Below, piece after piece: positions 13,471 through 25,500 of a DNA stretch of 64,000 nt. This stretch comes from Parasponia andersonii (taxonomy: Eukaryota > Streptophyta > Magnoliopsida > Rosales > Cannabaceae), in NCBI GenBank assembly GCA_002914805.1, contig JXTB01000181.1, positions 206,336 through 270,335 of the forward strand, given 5' to 3'. A program made the translations under genes and the position numbers. The number at the start of each line of letters is the position of its first letter. Positions within the stretch are counted from its first letter, which is position 1. Below the pieces are notes generated by a model. That model made no database searches. It saw only the letters and a program-made list of their open reading frames with translations, and was not told the origin of the DNA.

Positions 13471-14489
13471 GTAAAACTTGTAAGAGACCCAGTGGGTGAT
13501 TCTACTGCGCAAGAAAAGAAGCCTTCTTTATGTCTTACTCCCACTCAATATTCTGGAAGTAGGTGGATTGTTTTCAAAGGCCAGCAACAGTAATTATAAT
13601 TCTTTGCTTCATTTTACGTTATGGATGTTAATGATAGTTTGGAATGCAACGATGATCATTGTTCATCTTATATTACAGAATTGGTGTTTTTGGTCGAACG
13701 CATGGGGAGTACTATATTTGGAGAAGGGATTTTTGTTATTTTAGGTTTTGGTCCTTCTCTTCAGTAGTTGTATGCATTCGAGTCATCTTGGTTGTTTTAG
13801 CTGATCACTTTAACTGAGAACACCATCAAAAAAGCGGATGGTGGTAGATTGACTAATGACTATTTGTGGAATCCAACTCTTTCGAAAAGGAACCGTGTTG
13901 ATCTTAACATTTTCCTCTTATCTTATTTTCTCAACTTGAAACAACTTGAAACCAATTTGCTTACGAGTTTGCGACAAGTATATGCAATGATATCAGATAC
14001 TTCAAGTCTTCAACCAAAGAAATAAAAAAAATTGGAGAGAAAAAAGAAACCTGCATTGAATTAGCATATGATTGCAAGGAAGTAACCATAATTTCTCTAC
14101 TCTGAGATAATAAAAGCTCAAGTAGCATTCCAAACATGCAAGTTTGAATAAACTGCGTCTTTTACAGCATGCAACGCGATAACCCATGGTAATTCTTTTC
14201 TTCCCTTGCCTTTTATCATAAGATCAATCAAACAATCTGTCCGTCAAGTACTTTCAAAGGACCTCCTCGGGTTTTTCCATCCACCTACAAAACAATGGTG
14301 AAAATATGTGAATACTCTGGCCTATCACCTATGCCAAGTACAAATCTGTCATAAAACATTTCCAATTATTAGTAATGGTATCAAGAGTACTATATGTAGA
14401 TTAGAATACAGCACAAATTGTGCCTTAAAGAGCCCTGCAAAATAGATATCATGTTATTCTGTTTAGACTTACAGGTCAGGTCTTGTATA
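13471..14489. other. 3' UTRs of two convergent genes and spacer
   Basis: This 1-kb stretch separates the ceramidase stop (13470) from the mS26-like stop (14490, opposite strand). It should hold both 3' UTRs. Open frames here (for example near 13496-13744) show no family resemblance and are judged non-coding. Confidence 0.6.
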
Positions 14490-16425
14490 TCATAGGGGTG
14501 CTGTGTCAACAATTGCTTCTAGTATTTTCTTTTCCAATTCAGGTTCGTCAATCCATATGGAACTCTGTCGGCGCAACAGCTCATTCTTCTCTTTTTTATT
14601 TTCTTTTCTAAGATTTTCTTTCATCCTCCAATTTTCAAGCTTCTCTCCTCTTTCTTTCAACTGCAAATAAAACAATGTCAGGGATGTCATTAAGTTCAAC
14701 AAATCAGAGATCATAATTTAACGAATACTCGAGATTATAATTTAAGTAATACTTTTACATCTTTTCTGATAAATGGATAAAAAAGAGAGTGACTTCATTA
14801 GGTATATTGTTGATAAATGATTTGAATACTCTGACAATTCCAACGTACAAGAAAAACTTGGATTTGCAACTTTCTAATAAGTTCATATAAAAAAAATCAT
14901 ACGCAGAAACTCTCCAAACTCGAGTTCAAAACTGGATCACCCACCCGAAGTGAACCCTTTAATTGACATAAAGCTCAAGCATACCATACACTAGATAAGG
15001 TCCTCAGGAGGAATCAAATACTACGCTATGTCAAAGTAAACCATGGGCATCTTCTGAGTAAATACTCCTAGTTCCTCCTCGTAAAATGCAGATCTCAACC
15101 CTCAAAAATAACCACAGAAAATTATAGTTTTTCCCTCTTCTAAATAAGGACCCTAAATTTAAGCAACCATGGTAGAAACACCTTAGATACCACTCTAAGT
15201 TAACCAAACACTGAACAATATCACAAAGCATAATCCTTCAGCAACATTGTAAAGTGCTTTTTATGATTGAACAATGTTTTAACTCACCTGCATGTTCTTC
15301 TGCCTTATTGAAACGCAACTAACAACCGATAACATTTATTGTTTTGTTGAGCTTTAATACTGCAAAATGTTTTCAAAGCTTCCATGTAAAATCAACAAGA
15401 TTGCAAAGCTCTAACAAATCCTTCAATATGAAATTTAGGTTGGCATTATTTTGATGAACACCACTGCTATCAAAATGAAAGAACCCCATTCAAATTCCTC
15501 ATATGTTCACCTTAAACCCATCTAATTTAGACCAACTTTAACATATTTACTTCAATGAAAGAACTCCGTTTTGACTCTGAGCATTTTTTGTTAATCAATA
15601 TGCTTGTGCAGTTCAATTAGACATTTCTTGATACGAAAAACATAGACTCACCGTGCTTTTCTTACGGAATAGATATAAAATTGGTCAAATTCTTCCACAA
15701 TAATCCAAACTATACCACAAGTTTCCTCTAAAATCCCCAAACGTCTCAGGAAACAAACAGAAAATGATCAAATTCTCTCTTGACATGAAAAATTAAACAG
15801 TCATCGTGCTTTTTATATTGAATTGATACGAAACTGGTCAAAATCATCCACAATAAATCCAAACTGTCCCACAAATTTTCTTTGAAATCACTAGACTTTT
15901 CTCAGGAACCAAACAGAAAATGAATCAAAACTCTTCTCTTCCTCAATTTCCAATAACAGGCCAAATTCAAAAGAAAAGATCAGAGAGAGAAAGAGAAGGA
16001 CAACGTACTAGGGTTTGGCGGAACTCCTGCTCGGCGAGCTGGCGCTCCCGAGCCCGGGCCTTGGCGGCCTCAGTTTTGAGCCTCTTGCGCTCCTCATTCT
16101 GGAGCCTGAGGGCCTCTTTGCGTGCCTCGTCCTTTCGAAGCTTGTCGAGGCGCATGAGCTCGACCTCCTTGATGTACTCCTTGCGGACCTCCTTGACCTG
16201 CTTGGCGTAGTCCCTGCGCAGCTGGGCCAGCCTCTTCTCGGCCTCCTTGGGGTCCTTGGGAGCCTCCCAACTGCCGATGTAGGCGTTGGGCTCCAGGTAC
16301 TTGTGGTTCTGCTGGTGGTGGTTGTGGTGCGACGACCTCGGGCCGCCGGCGCTGCTCGTGGAGAAGAGACGCGCCGTTTTGGAGATTTGGAGGGTTGTTC
16401 GGGACAGAGAGCGAGAGGATGCCAT
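14490..16425 (-). CDS. Mitochondrial small ribosomal subunit protein mS26-like
   Basis: Two exons (16009-16425, then 14490-14660) flank a 1348-nt intron (donor GTACGT, acceptor TTTGCAG, phase 0) and encode about 195 residues. The N-terminus MASSRSLSRTT... is rich in Ser and Arg and poor in acidic residues, like a mitochondrial targeting peptide. The rest is a long, charged helix-prone region with LRRDYAKQVKEVRKEYIKEVE and repeated Lys/Arg/Glu, and the end carries SSIWIDEPELEKKILEAIVD. This layout, and the tail resembling the human mS26 segment NFITRENLEARVEAALD, suggests the mitoribosomal protein mS26. That assignment is inference from memory of the family; a generic coiled-coil mitochondrial protein remains possible. 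Exon 1 is GC-rich, which produces long shadow frames on both strands. Confidence 0.72.
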
Positions 16426-17328
16426 TGTTGAGGGACGAAGAAGAAGAAGAAGAAAAAGAGAGTGGAGTTAAGCGAGGAATGAAGTAGGGCTCTTTTGAAG
16501 CTTTGAGCAATGAGAGTTATAACTATAAGAGACCTGAATGGTAGTGGATTTGGGGTATAATATGAGTTTTGACCATTTTAAAGGACCTTTAGTTACATAA
16601 TATTTAGTTCAATACCTTGTCGTGCCGAATAAGTTAAATTAGTCACGAATGGTGCTTATTTTTATGTCATATTGTATCAATCGTAAAAAGTTTTGTGGCT
16701 TCGTACGATCCACTAGATCATGCTGTAATGTATTGTATCGTGCCAACCTATCAATCTTTTTGGCCGAAATTAGTTAATTAAATTAGTAGATTTTATTAAT
16801 TTTAGTATCTCTTTTATCAAATTTTTTTTTTCAAATAATTTAAATTTATATAAAGATGATAAATTTAATATAAAATTTTATCTTAACTAAATTTGCATTG
16901 TACTTACTTAATCATATATTCATAATTATTTGAAAATTCTTCTTTTGTGTTTTGAATTTAAGTTTGTCAAGATGAAAAAGCATCAATAGAGCATATAATC
17001 ATCTTAATTAGGTTGACATCCAACTATCTTAACATTTTTTGACTTAACAACCATTGAAAGAATTATTATTAATAAGAAAAATAGGAAAAAAAAAGAGTAC
17101 AATTGTTTAGATCCACTCGTGCGGCCTTCCTAATAATTTCACTTGAGGTGTGCTAAGGAAAAAAAAAAAAAATAAAAAGACATGTATATAAGAAAAATAA
17201 AATTATAATAATATCTATATTTAACATGCTAACATGTCGTGCCTACCGTACTAGCATGTTATGCCATGTCATACTTATGGGCCGTGTAGTATCGCGCTTA
17301 TAGATGTGTCGTACTATACTTAACCCAT

Positions 17329-17866
17329 TGTTGTTGGTTTTACAATAGCTACGCAAGTGCACGTGCCGAAACAAGTAATATAGTAGTGAGTGAGTATCGT
17401 CTCCACAGGGATTGATTACCAANNNNNNNNNNNNNNNNNNNNNNNNNNNNNNNNNNNNNNNNNNNNNNNNNNNNNNNNNNNNNNNNNNNNNNNNNNNNNN
17501 NNNNNNNNNNNNNNNNNNNNNNNNNNNNNNNNNNNNNNNNNNNNNNNNNNNNNNNNNNNNNNNNNNNNNNNNNNNNNNNNNNNNNNNNNNNNNNNNNNNN
17601 NNNNNNNNNNNNNNNNNNNNNNNNNNNNNNNNNNNNNNNNNNNNNNNNNNNNNNNNNNNNNNNNNNNNNNNNNNNNNNNNNNNNNNNNNNNNNNNNNAAT
17701 CAAAGGAAATAAACTAGAAATTAACTAGATTAGGTCTTAAACATCAGCGACGCCAAAAACTAAAATAAAGTAAAGAAAGACACCTAAACTATTAAATTTA
17801 TTCTTCTAAAGCAACTATCCTATGACTAAAAATACACAAGATAACTCTATTTTCATAGAGTTATCA
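17329..17866 (-). mobile_element. Solo LTR (gypsy, Athila-like), containing the assembly gap
   Basis: The segment starts TGTTGTTGG and ends GAGTTATCA. It is flanked on both sides by CCCAT (17324-17328 and 17867-17871), a perfect 5-bp target-site duplication. On the minus strand it begins TGATAACTCTATGAAAATAG, like the LTR at 4188. The 275-N gap (17423-17697) lies inside, so the true length is uncertain. No internal region is visible, so it looks like a solo LTR, although a larger element could be hidden in the gap. Confidence 0.7.
17423..17697. other. Assembly gap (275 N)
   Basis: This is a run of unknown bases. It falls inside the solo LTR, where repeated sequence probably broke the assembly. 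Any frames crossing it are meaningless. Confidence 0.99.
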
Positions 17867-18550
17867 CCCATCATACCTAATTCATTGGCCCGACACAACC
17901 TACATGATCGTGTCGTACTTGACACAATCCATGATTTAACGTGTCGTGCCACCGTGCTAACAGATTAGTCCAGCCATCTTGACAGCTCTAAATATTTGTA
18001 TTCTCAATCACAATAATGCCATCATTTCAAAACTTCAAAATCATCTCATTTTTTTTAGTTAAAAACAAAAATTAAGATTTGAAATTTGGGCAAATTAAAA
18101 CCTTATTTATAAGTTGAATTTTTCAAGTTTAAGAGATTCTATTGAAATCAAATATGTAAACAAAGATGTTAAGTTTAAACTCATGAATCTTCTAATCTGA
18201 AAATCGGGATTTGACAAAAATCTTTGTCGAACTTAATTAGTCTTAGTGAGTTGATTTGATTGGGTCTAATTGGGTTAGATTGAGGTAATTTGTTAGTTAT
18301 TACGCATTAGCAAAAAAAGTTCAAAAAAAATTTTAAAAAAATAAAAAAGATGAGTGTTTTTTTTTTTCTTTTCCAAAAAAAGGGTTAAGGGAAGTTTATT
18401 GAGCTCATTAGTCTCTTTTTTAACGTACTTTCATTGTTCTATCTCTTAAATTGACTTTTTTAACATTAGCAAAGAGATGAGAGAGAATGCCAGTTAGAGA
18501 AAAAAAAAATCTTAAAACTAACAAAGAAAATCATTTATAATCTGCGATGT

Positions 18551-18680
18551 TTGTTTGGTTTGATAGAATGGACATTGAAATGGAACTTAATTCCAACAAA
18601 AATTTATTCCTTTACTTGATTTGGCAAAAAAGTATAAAAATAGTTATTCCATTGGAATGATTATTCTATCAAATTGGGTA
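18551..18680. mobile_element. Possible small MITE
   Basis: The left edge TTTGGTTTGATAGAAT and the right edge ATTCTATCAAATTGGG are inverted with respect to each other; 11 bp (TTTGATAGAAT) match exactly and similarity continues inward. The element would be about 130 bp. No target-site duplication could be read, so the family is open. Confidence 0.35.
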
Positions 18681-21354
18681 AATTTCAATTCATAAACTAG
18701 ACCAGTGAAATAATTGTCCTAGTCTAATATAAAATTTAAAAAGTTATTATTTTCCACAATTATACTTTAAAATATCTAAAATATTTTCTCTAATTTTATA
18801 AACATTTTAGCTATTTACCATTTCTCCCTACCCTTAAAAACTTCTATATCTTGAAGAGAAGACAAAATCAACAATTGTACAAAGTTTAATTCTCAGGTAC
18901 GAGAGTTTCTTTATTAATTTTTTTTCTTCTTTTGTATCGCATCAAAAAGTACGTCAAAATTTTATTTCTTTTTTTTTTTTAAAGAAAAAAAATCTTTTTT
19001 TGTCATTCATATTTTAATGTAAAATATATCCATTTTAATTGTTCAAATCTTTTTTTTTTTCCAATGAGTATTAGTTTTTTTTTGTTTGATATGAATATAT
19101 TTGGTGAATAATTAAGTATGCATATTGATAAAATATTAAATTACCTTATTTTTTTGAGAGATAAACTACCTTATTAATCCTATTAATCCTTATTGACCCA
19201 CTAACTATTGTGGCATAAAACATGGCAACTTTCATTACATATTCTCCAGAATTATTCAATTAAAGAGATAATTTTGCATTCTTTATATGCAATGAAAATT
19301 GTTTCCGATAATGAATATGCATTTACCGATCGGTACCGTCTTTCATCAATAATGGATCATGATTGATGTTCAGATACGTTGATGAATAAAAAAAAATTAT
19401 TATGTTCTTACTTTTGGTTTACTTTTGTATATAAAACTGATTATATCTATGGCTTTGGTTTACTTTTAAATACAAAACATAGTTTATGTAGAATTCTTTT
19501 CATTAAAAAATATATGTATTTAGAATAGTTTAGAAAGCAATTATTTTTTAGAGAACCTTTCAAAATTTGAAGTAAATATGCTCAAGAAATAATCCTGAAT
19601 AAAAAATTTGAAATTAAAAATTTTGTCAAATTCAATACGAAAAATCAGGTAACTACTCAATAACACTTACCAAATTTCATATAATCGATTACCAAGACAG
19701 GTATCACATTTTACTTTATAAAAATTTCATCTATCCACTGATTTCAATTTCCAACCGATTTCCTCCATTTCAATTTCTATATTCCACTTTATCCCCGAAA
19801 AAAAAAATCTATATTCGACACTTTATTTAATTCAGTCAAAATTATGTTAAAATCTTTTTCTTTTTTTTTTAACCTAAATTTTGTAAGGGTAATTAAGTAA
19901 TTTTACTTCAAGGGCATTTTGATAATTTTGTATTTTTGGATTAATTAAATAAAAATCGGAAATAAATTATTGGTATTGAATCTAGACAAGATAAAGTCTA
20001 GGTACATTTGGGGCAAAAGTGAAAAAAAATTTTAACGGGGACAAAAGTGCAATTAAAGAGGGACTGAAGTGAAAAAATCTTTTAAAATTGTGGCCAAAGT
20101 GGAATTTTAGAAACTTATTTTTCGGTCGAATCAGATTGCGCCACGTGTCTCACTGTTACAGTTTTTGAAAAATTGCATAAAAACCCCCCATTTCTTCTTC
20201 TTCTCCACGTGAACCCCCGAAATTCCCCCATCTGTCACTGTTCATCCGAGCCTCCAATGGCCGTCGCTGTGCCAGACGCGCCCGCCGTGACCAGAAGACG
20301 TCGAAAAATCAGCGCCGTGTACTGCCGCCGTGAACCGCCGCATCTCGCCGGAGAAGTCACAGCCCGAAGTTCGCGCCACTGGATCGATTTTTCATCCGCC
20401 GTTCCGCCGTCGACGTCCGATCACCGCACCACCATCACCACCACTACCACCATTGGATTCGTCTCGACTCTAACTTTGATTTCTGACCACTCTCGGCCTC
20501 CAACTCAGCTCCGGTGAGAAGTTGACTACTATAGCAATATTTTAATATTTAATTTTGTGGTATTTTCGTAATTAGTTTTGAAATTGAGTTTTCGATCGGA
20601 CCGTTAGATTTTAAAACTGATATCACCTTTGGAATCTACGTTGAAAATGGTGAAACATGAGATATATATTGACTATATTCTGGAACGGGCTCGAAAAACG
20701 AGATCAGATAGCTTAGATTGGCCTCGATTTGCATGCCGTGGGGTCCGTATCCAAATTTGACAAATTATAGGTCTAACCTAGGGTTTTTGGGTGCTCTAAA
20801 TTCAGTGGTGAAATCCGTTTCATGATTTGAAGCTTTGCTTGAAAATCAAGTTTTGAAACCAAGGAACTAAAGTTTCGAAAACGACGTCCGCTCTTCCAAA
20901 CGACACCAAACTTTCTCCATAGTCTTATAACGCTAGTTGGACGCTCGATAGAGGTAGGGATTCGATTACTTGATTTTAAAATTAATTTAATTTATGAATT
21001 TTACATATTTTCAATAAATATAGAATTTCGTGAAATAATTTATAAAAATTATGTTTATGTCCATTTTTGACATGATTTGAGATATAAACTACTTAGGAGA
21101 CACGTCACACTGGTTGGCGTGTCATATATACTATTTTGAATTGATTTCTATAGGAAATTGAATTTTTGGGTTTTGATAGAAAATAACTGTTGTAATGTCG
21201 AAATTTTTAGAAAATCTAAAATGGTTTGAGAATTCAGTTTTGAGGACTGAAAGTGATTTGATTAAAGAATACTACATAGTCATTTTGAGATTCTGTGGAA
21301 ATAGTGTATATCCTTATTATGTCATTTATAAAACATTTGTATACATTCACACAT

Positions 21355-21520
21355 TTACGATGCCCTACATTGAGTGATCGGACTTACGATGTCCTACATT
21401 GGGTGATCCTACATTGGGTGATCGGACTTACGATGCCCTACATCGGGTGATCGGACTTACGATACCCTACATCGGGTGACCAGACTTACGGTGCCTCTTT
21501 AGGTAGCTCGGACTTACGAG
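21355..21520 (+). repeat. Tandem array of about 29-bp units
   Basis: Degenerate copies of TTACGATGCCCTACATCGGG followed by TGATCGGAC are repeated about five to six times. The later copies are more diverged. The array sits inside the chromovirus-like LTR and probably belongs to it. Confidence 0.8.
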
Positions 21521-21707
21521 TGATCCATTAGGACACTTCAGACATCATGATTGCATACATGGATATATGTTGGCTTGAATGGATATGTACTGGTTTTGAT
21601 GAATATTACAATGGTTTGAAATTTTTGACCATTGGACTATGACTTCTACTTGAGTTTTGTGAACTATTTTGAATGGAACACTGACCATGCATGACCTTTC
21701 ACATGAG

Positions 21708-21712
<5 letters not shown>

Positions 21713-21754
<42 letters not shown>
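21713..21754. repeat. (TA)n microsatellite
   Basis: This is an uninterrupted run of about 20 TA units inside the same LTR-like region. Such a run is likely to be polymorphic in length. Confidence 0.95.
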
Positions 21755-21756
<2 letters not shown>

Positions 21757-22594
21757 AACTTGTAATTGATTCTCTACTGGGCATTAGCTCATCACTTTCT
21801 TCCCTTCAGGTGTCACTCAGTGTAATTTGGATCAGAAGAGATAAATCGAGGCATTTGCAGAACAACTAGTTTATTTTTATTTTGATAATTTCCTATGAGA
21901 CTTGTGAAATATTTAAATTTTGGTAGGAATTTAGATTTCATTAAACTTTATATATTAGAATATAAAATCTAGACATAGTTTGTATTACTTAAGTTTGAGT
22001 TTGAGTATGAGATGATTTGTGATGTACGACTATTAAAATAATTATTTTATTTACGGTCTATATTCAATGAGTGACGCATAACTGTGAGATTTTATTTTCA
22101 TTTAAATATTTTGTTGAGGCCAATTTTGAAAGATTAGAGTCCCCCCTAGATTTTTTTTTTTGTGTTTCTAAATTATGAAATACCCATTTTGCCATTGACT
22201 CCGGCCTCGGGTCATGACATATATACCCTTCTAAAATAATTTTTGTAACGACACTAATAAATTATTATTCCAGGTAAAATCCCAAATAGAAATTGAATTA
22301 AATCAAGAGAAGGAATTAAACTTGTAGCTAAAACGCCAAGAACGAACTAGAAAAACACAAAGTTTTCGTTAAGCAAGAGTAAATTTGTCTGTTTGCGTAT
22401 GATCAATTTTGACCAATTTTAATTAAGGGTGGAATTTAACAATTTGTTTATCCAAACGATTTTGTGAAAAAAAAAAAAAAAATCAATAGTAGAAAGACTT
22501 TGTATATGGTGAATATCATCATATGGTAAGGGGTAAATCGTCTATAAAGCACAACATAAAGCTCCGACTATGTAAGAGTCCTTAGGCGTTTATT

Positions 22595-25500
22595 TTGGCT
22601 TCCGTAGTTCCCTTACTAGCTATCGTTGCACCTGTTTATGTAATCTTTGAGCGGTTGTATACAATTCTAGAGCAGGGAAGGCCATCCAAAGAAGATGATG
22701 TTCTTGAGGAAGAGGTTAGAATTCTCTCACACAATCTTGTTTCCTTTGTAAGTGCTCTCAGTGTTGCCGAGGCAAGACGAGTCCATTGCACCGCCGCAAG
22801 AGCTTGGTTCTCAGAATTTGAAGACGTGTACTACGCACTTGAGAGTCTGCTGGACGAGTGGGAGGCGTCCCAACTCAGAGAAATCAGGTTTTTGGCTCGC
22901 TTCGCTCTGTGTTGCTTCCCATTATGAAGCTGGTTCATAATGCTGCTTTGATAAATGGTTTCATATCAAAACCAACCCCATGTATTGAGAAAGTGCCTTT
23001 AGTTACAAATCTCTATGGTCGAGATGATCAGGAGAAAGATAAGGTAATAAATATGCTGTTGAGGAAAAAGTTATGATGGGAATACTCAAAATCATCCCTA
23101 TTGTTGGCACAGTTGGAATTAGGTAAACTATGTAAAAAAATAATAACACACAATATATAAAGTTAAATAAATACAATAAGTATTTATAAGAAATTTTAAA
23201 TAATTTAAAATTACCAAAAGTTTATTCTAATATAAAGCTCATTTTACACAACTTTCAAAGATATTTTAGGAGTGTTTGGATGAATTTTTAGAAGATTTTT
23301 TTGCATTCAAAAAATCTTTTTAAAGAAGCATAGACTTACCATTTTTTTTAGGAATTTTTTTTTATATTTTTACTTCAAGAAGTAAAAGCTATCCAAAACA
23401 AGCCCTGATTAGTATAAAACTTGATTCATCCAAAATAAAAAAAAATGAAAGTTTTTTGCAAAATAGTAACTAAGTTAATGGTTGATACCAGTATGATATA
23501 TAATGTCCTTGAAACTGATTTGCTCTATTCGATAGAATTCTTGAGGATTTTGCAAATGTTAGCTTCCTAGGATACAACAACAACAAGTAGCAAGCGAAGC
23601 ACTAATACTTCTATTCTACGAATTGGATTGCTACGAACTGTAAAATACTAATAATTCTGGCTATGAAATTCCTAAACACTCGAATAACGATAGCTAGAAA
23701 CTGAAAATTCTAGGAAGTGGGAAAAACTAAAAAGAAAACTAGATAAAAAGAGAAGGCTCAATTTCTGTGGAGGAGGAGGTCTGTTTTTATAGTTTTTGGA
23801 ATGGAAAGTTACCTACAAAGCAATGTAACTGATCGTTACTAGACAGTTTTTCTGAAACTGCACTTTAAGCAAAGTGAATGTTACATAGCATTGTAACTGA
23901 TCTTTTTTTATAAAGCAAAGACATAAACTAGAGAAAGAGAAGGCTCAGTTTCTGATAAGCCTCATTTTATAGCTTTGGAAATGGAAGGTTACCTACAAAG
24001 CATTATAACTGATCTTTACTAGACAGTTTTTTTGAAACTGTACTTTAAGCAAGGTGATGTTAAAATCTTTTGTGAATGTTATAAAGCTCTTTTGTGAATG
24101 TTATAAAGCATTGTAACTGAAGGCTTTAAGCAAGGTGAATGTTAAAATCTTATGTGAATATTACAAAGCATTATAATTGATCTTTTTTATGAAGCACAAA
24201 CCCAATCCATAAGTTTATGCAATTTAAACCCAACTTAATGTACCTGAGAGAGCATTGATGTTAGTTATTCTTACTACTGTCACAAAATATGAGCCTATAT
24301 ATACTACTTGATCCATGCATTTTCCACTAATATGGGACTCAAGTATTTTTCTTTCATTTTTTTTTCAATAGTGTATTTTTGAGTAACGATTTTTCATTTA
24401 TCCGTACATCATTTTGAGTGTGTGAATATATGAGATCGATATCTCTGTAGAGGAGAATGAGAATTCATCATAACCTTTTATATATAAAATATGGGTCTTA
24501 CTCAATTTTTAGGTTTAAAATGGTTCCAGAGTTCTATAACACAAATTTGTACTTTACAATACACTTTCAAACCCAAGCCACCAACCCATTTTCCAATAAT
24601 CTACTCTTGCCCAATTAATATTTGATGATGAAGAGATTAAGACTCACTATCACCGCAGAATTTGGGTGCATGTTGGTTATCATTTTGATATGGTTGAAGT
24701 AGCTAAAAGGATTATTACAGCCATTAGAGGAGGTTATGATCATCATGGCTCTGATAATCTTTCATACCTCGAAAAGTGTATTGCTAATTCTCTCTTTGGT
24801 AAGACGTACCTTCTTGTTTTGGATGACGTTTGGAATGAAGATTATGTGAAGTGGGTAAAATTGAAAGGATCTATTGAACTTGGTGCTGTAGGAAGTGGAA
24901 TTCTAGTGACTACCCAAAAAGAACGAGTTGCGGATGTTATCATGATGAGAGCCCCTAAAACTACAACTATCCGGCTTGAGTTGTTGTCTGAAGAGCACTG
25001 TTGGTGCATATTTAGCGAATTAGCATTCGCGGGAAGAGTGTACACAGTTGGAGGAAACTGGCAGGGAGATCGTCCGGAAGAATAATGGTTCACCACTTGC
25101 CATGAATGCTTTAGGAAGGTTTTTGGAGCATAAACAATGAACTCAAGAATGGATTGATGTTCTCGATCCACAATGAATTATGGAAGTTGAGTGGTGTCGA
25201 ACAAGAACACAGGATTACTGGAATGAGGATAGTAATTATAAGGCGGGTGAACAGTGCCTCAAAACTTTAGCAATGCGATATTTTTTTCATGAAGTTGAGA
25301 AAAATAATTATGGAGAAATTGTAAAGTTTAAGATACATGTTTTAGTACACGAGTTTGGTCGCTTTGTAAGCCACGGTTCAGATGTCGCTTATCATTTTAA
25401 CTTGTCTTCATTGTCTGCAGCCCAAATTCCTCGCTCGAAATTGGAGAAGTTGCGCACAGTTGTTCTTTCGGACTCAAAAATATCTGCTCCCTTAGACCTT

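Larger units (their letters stand above)
16595..17992. repeat. GTCGTGCC/CGTGTCG-rich repeat, split by a solo LTR
   Basis: Clusters of the words GTCGTGCC, CGTGTCG and GTCGTAC occur at 16615-16750, 17235-17320 and 17880-17960 on both strands. The middle part is interrupted by the solo LTR at 17329-17866. The density of these short subterminal-like motifs suggests a non-autonomous DNA transposon. The right edge (TTGACAGCTCTA, near 17980-17992) looks somewhat like a hAT end, but no matching inverted left end or clean duplication was found. Confidence 0.35.
19845..22219 (+). mobile_element. Probable solo LTR of a chromovirus-type (Tekay/Del-like) gypsy element
   Basis: It starts TGTTAAAATC and ends CGGGTCATGACA, with the general make-up of plant chromovirus LTRs: an AT-rich front, a GC-rich stretch around 20200-20520, short tandem repeats in the middle (21355-21520), and a pyrimidine-rich AG-ending stretch (about 21790-21810). 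No coding internal part adjoins it. I could not find a matching target-site duplication, so the boundaries and the solo status are uncertain. The open frame at 20173-20517 is part of this LTR-like sequence and not a gene. Confidence 0.45.

Noticed and set aside
16015-16431. Long plus-strand frame opposite the mS26-like exon
   Set aside because: It is a shadow of a GC-rich, charged coding exon on the minus strand; the Leu/Val-rich text has no family.
17390-17728. Frames crossing the N run
   Set aside because: They consist of unknown bases.
20173-20517. Open frame of 114 codons, GC-rich
   Set aside because: It lies inside an LTR-like repeat, is of low complexity near its end (Thr runs) and resembles no protein family.
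23131-24598. P-loop interruption as a normal intron
   Set aside because: There is a GTAAAC near the left edge but no AG acceptor at the point where the NLR text resumes, and the flanks look duplicated.
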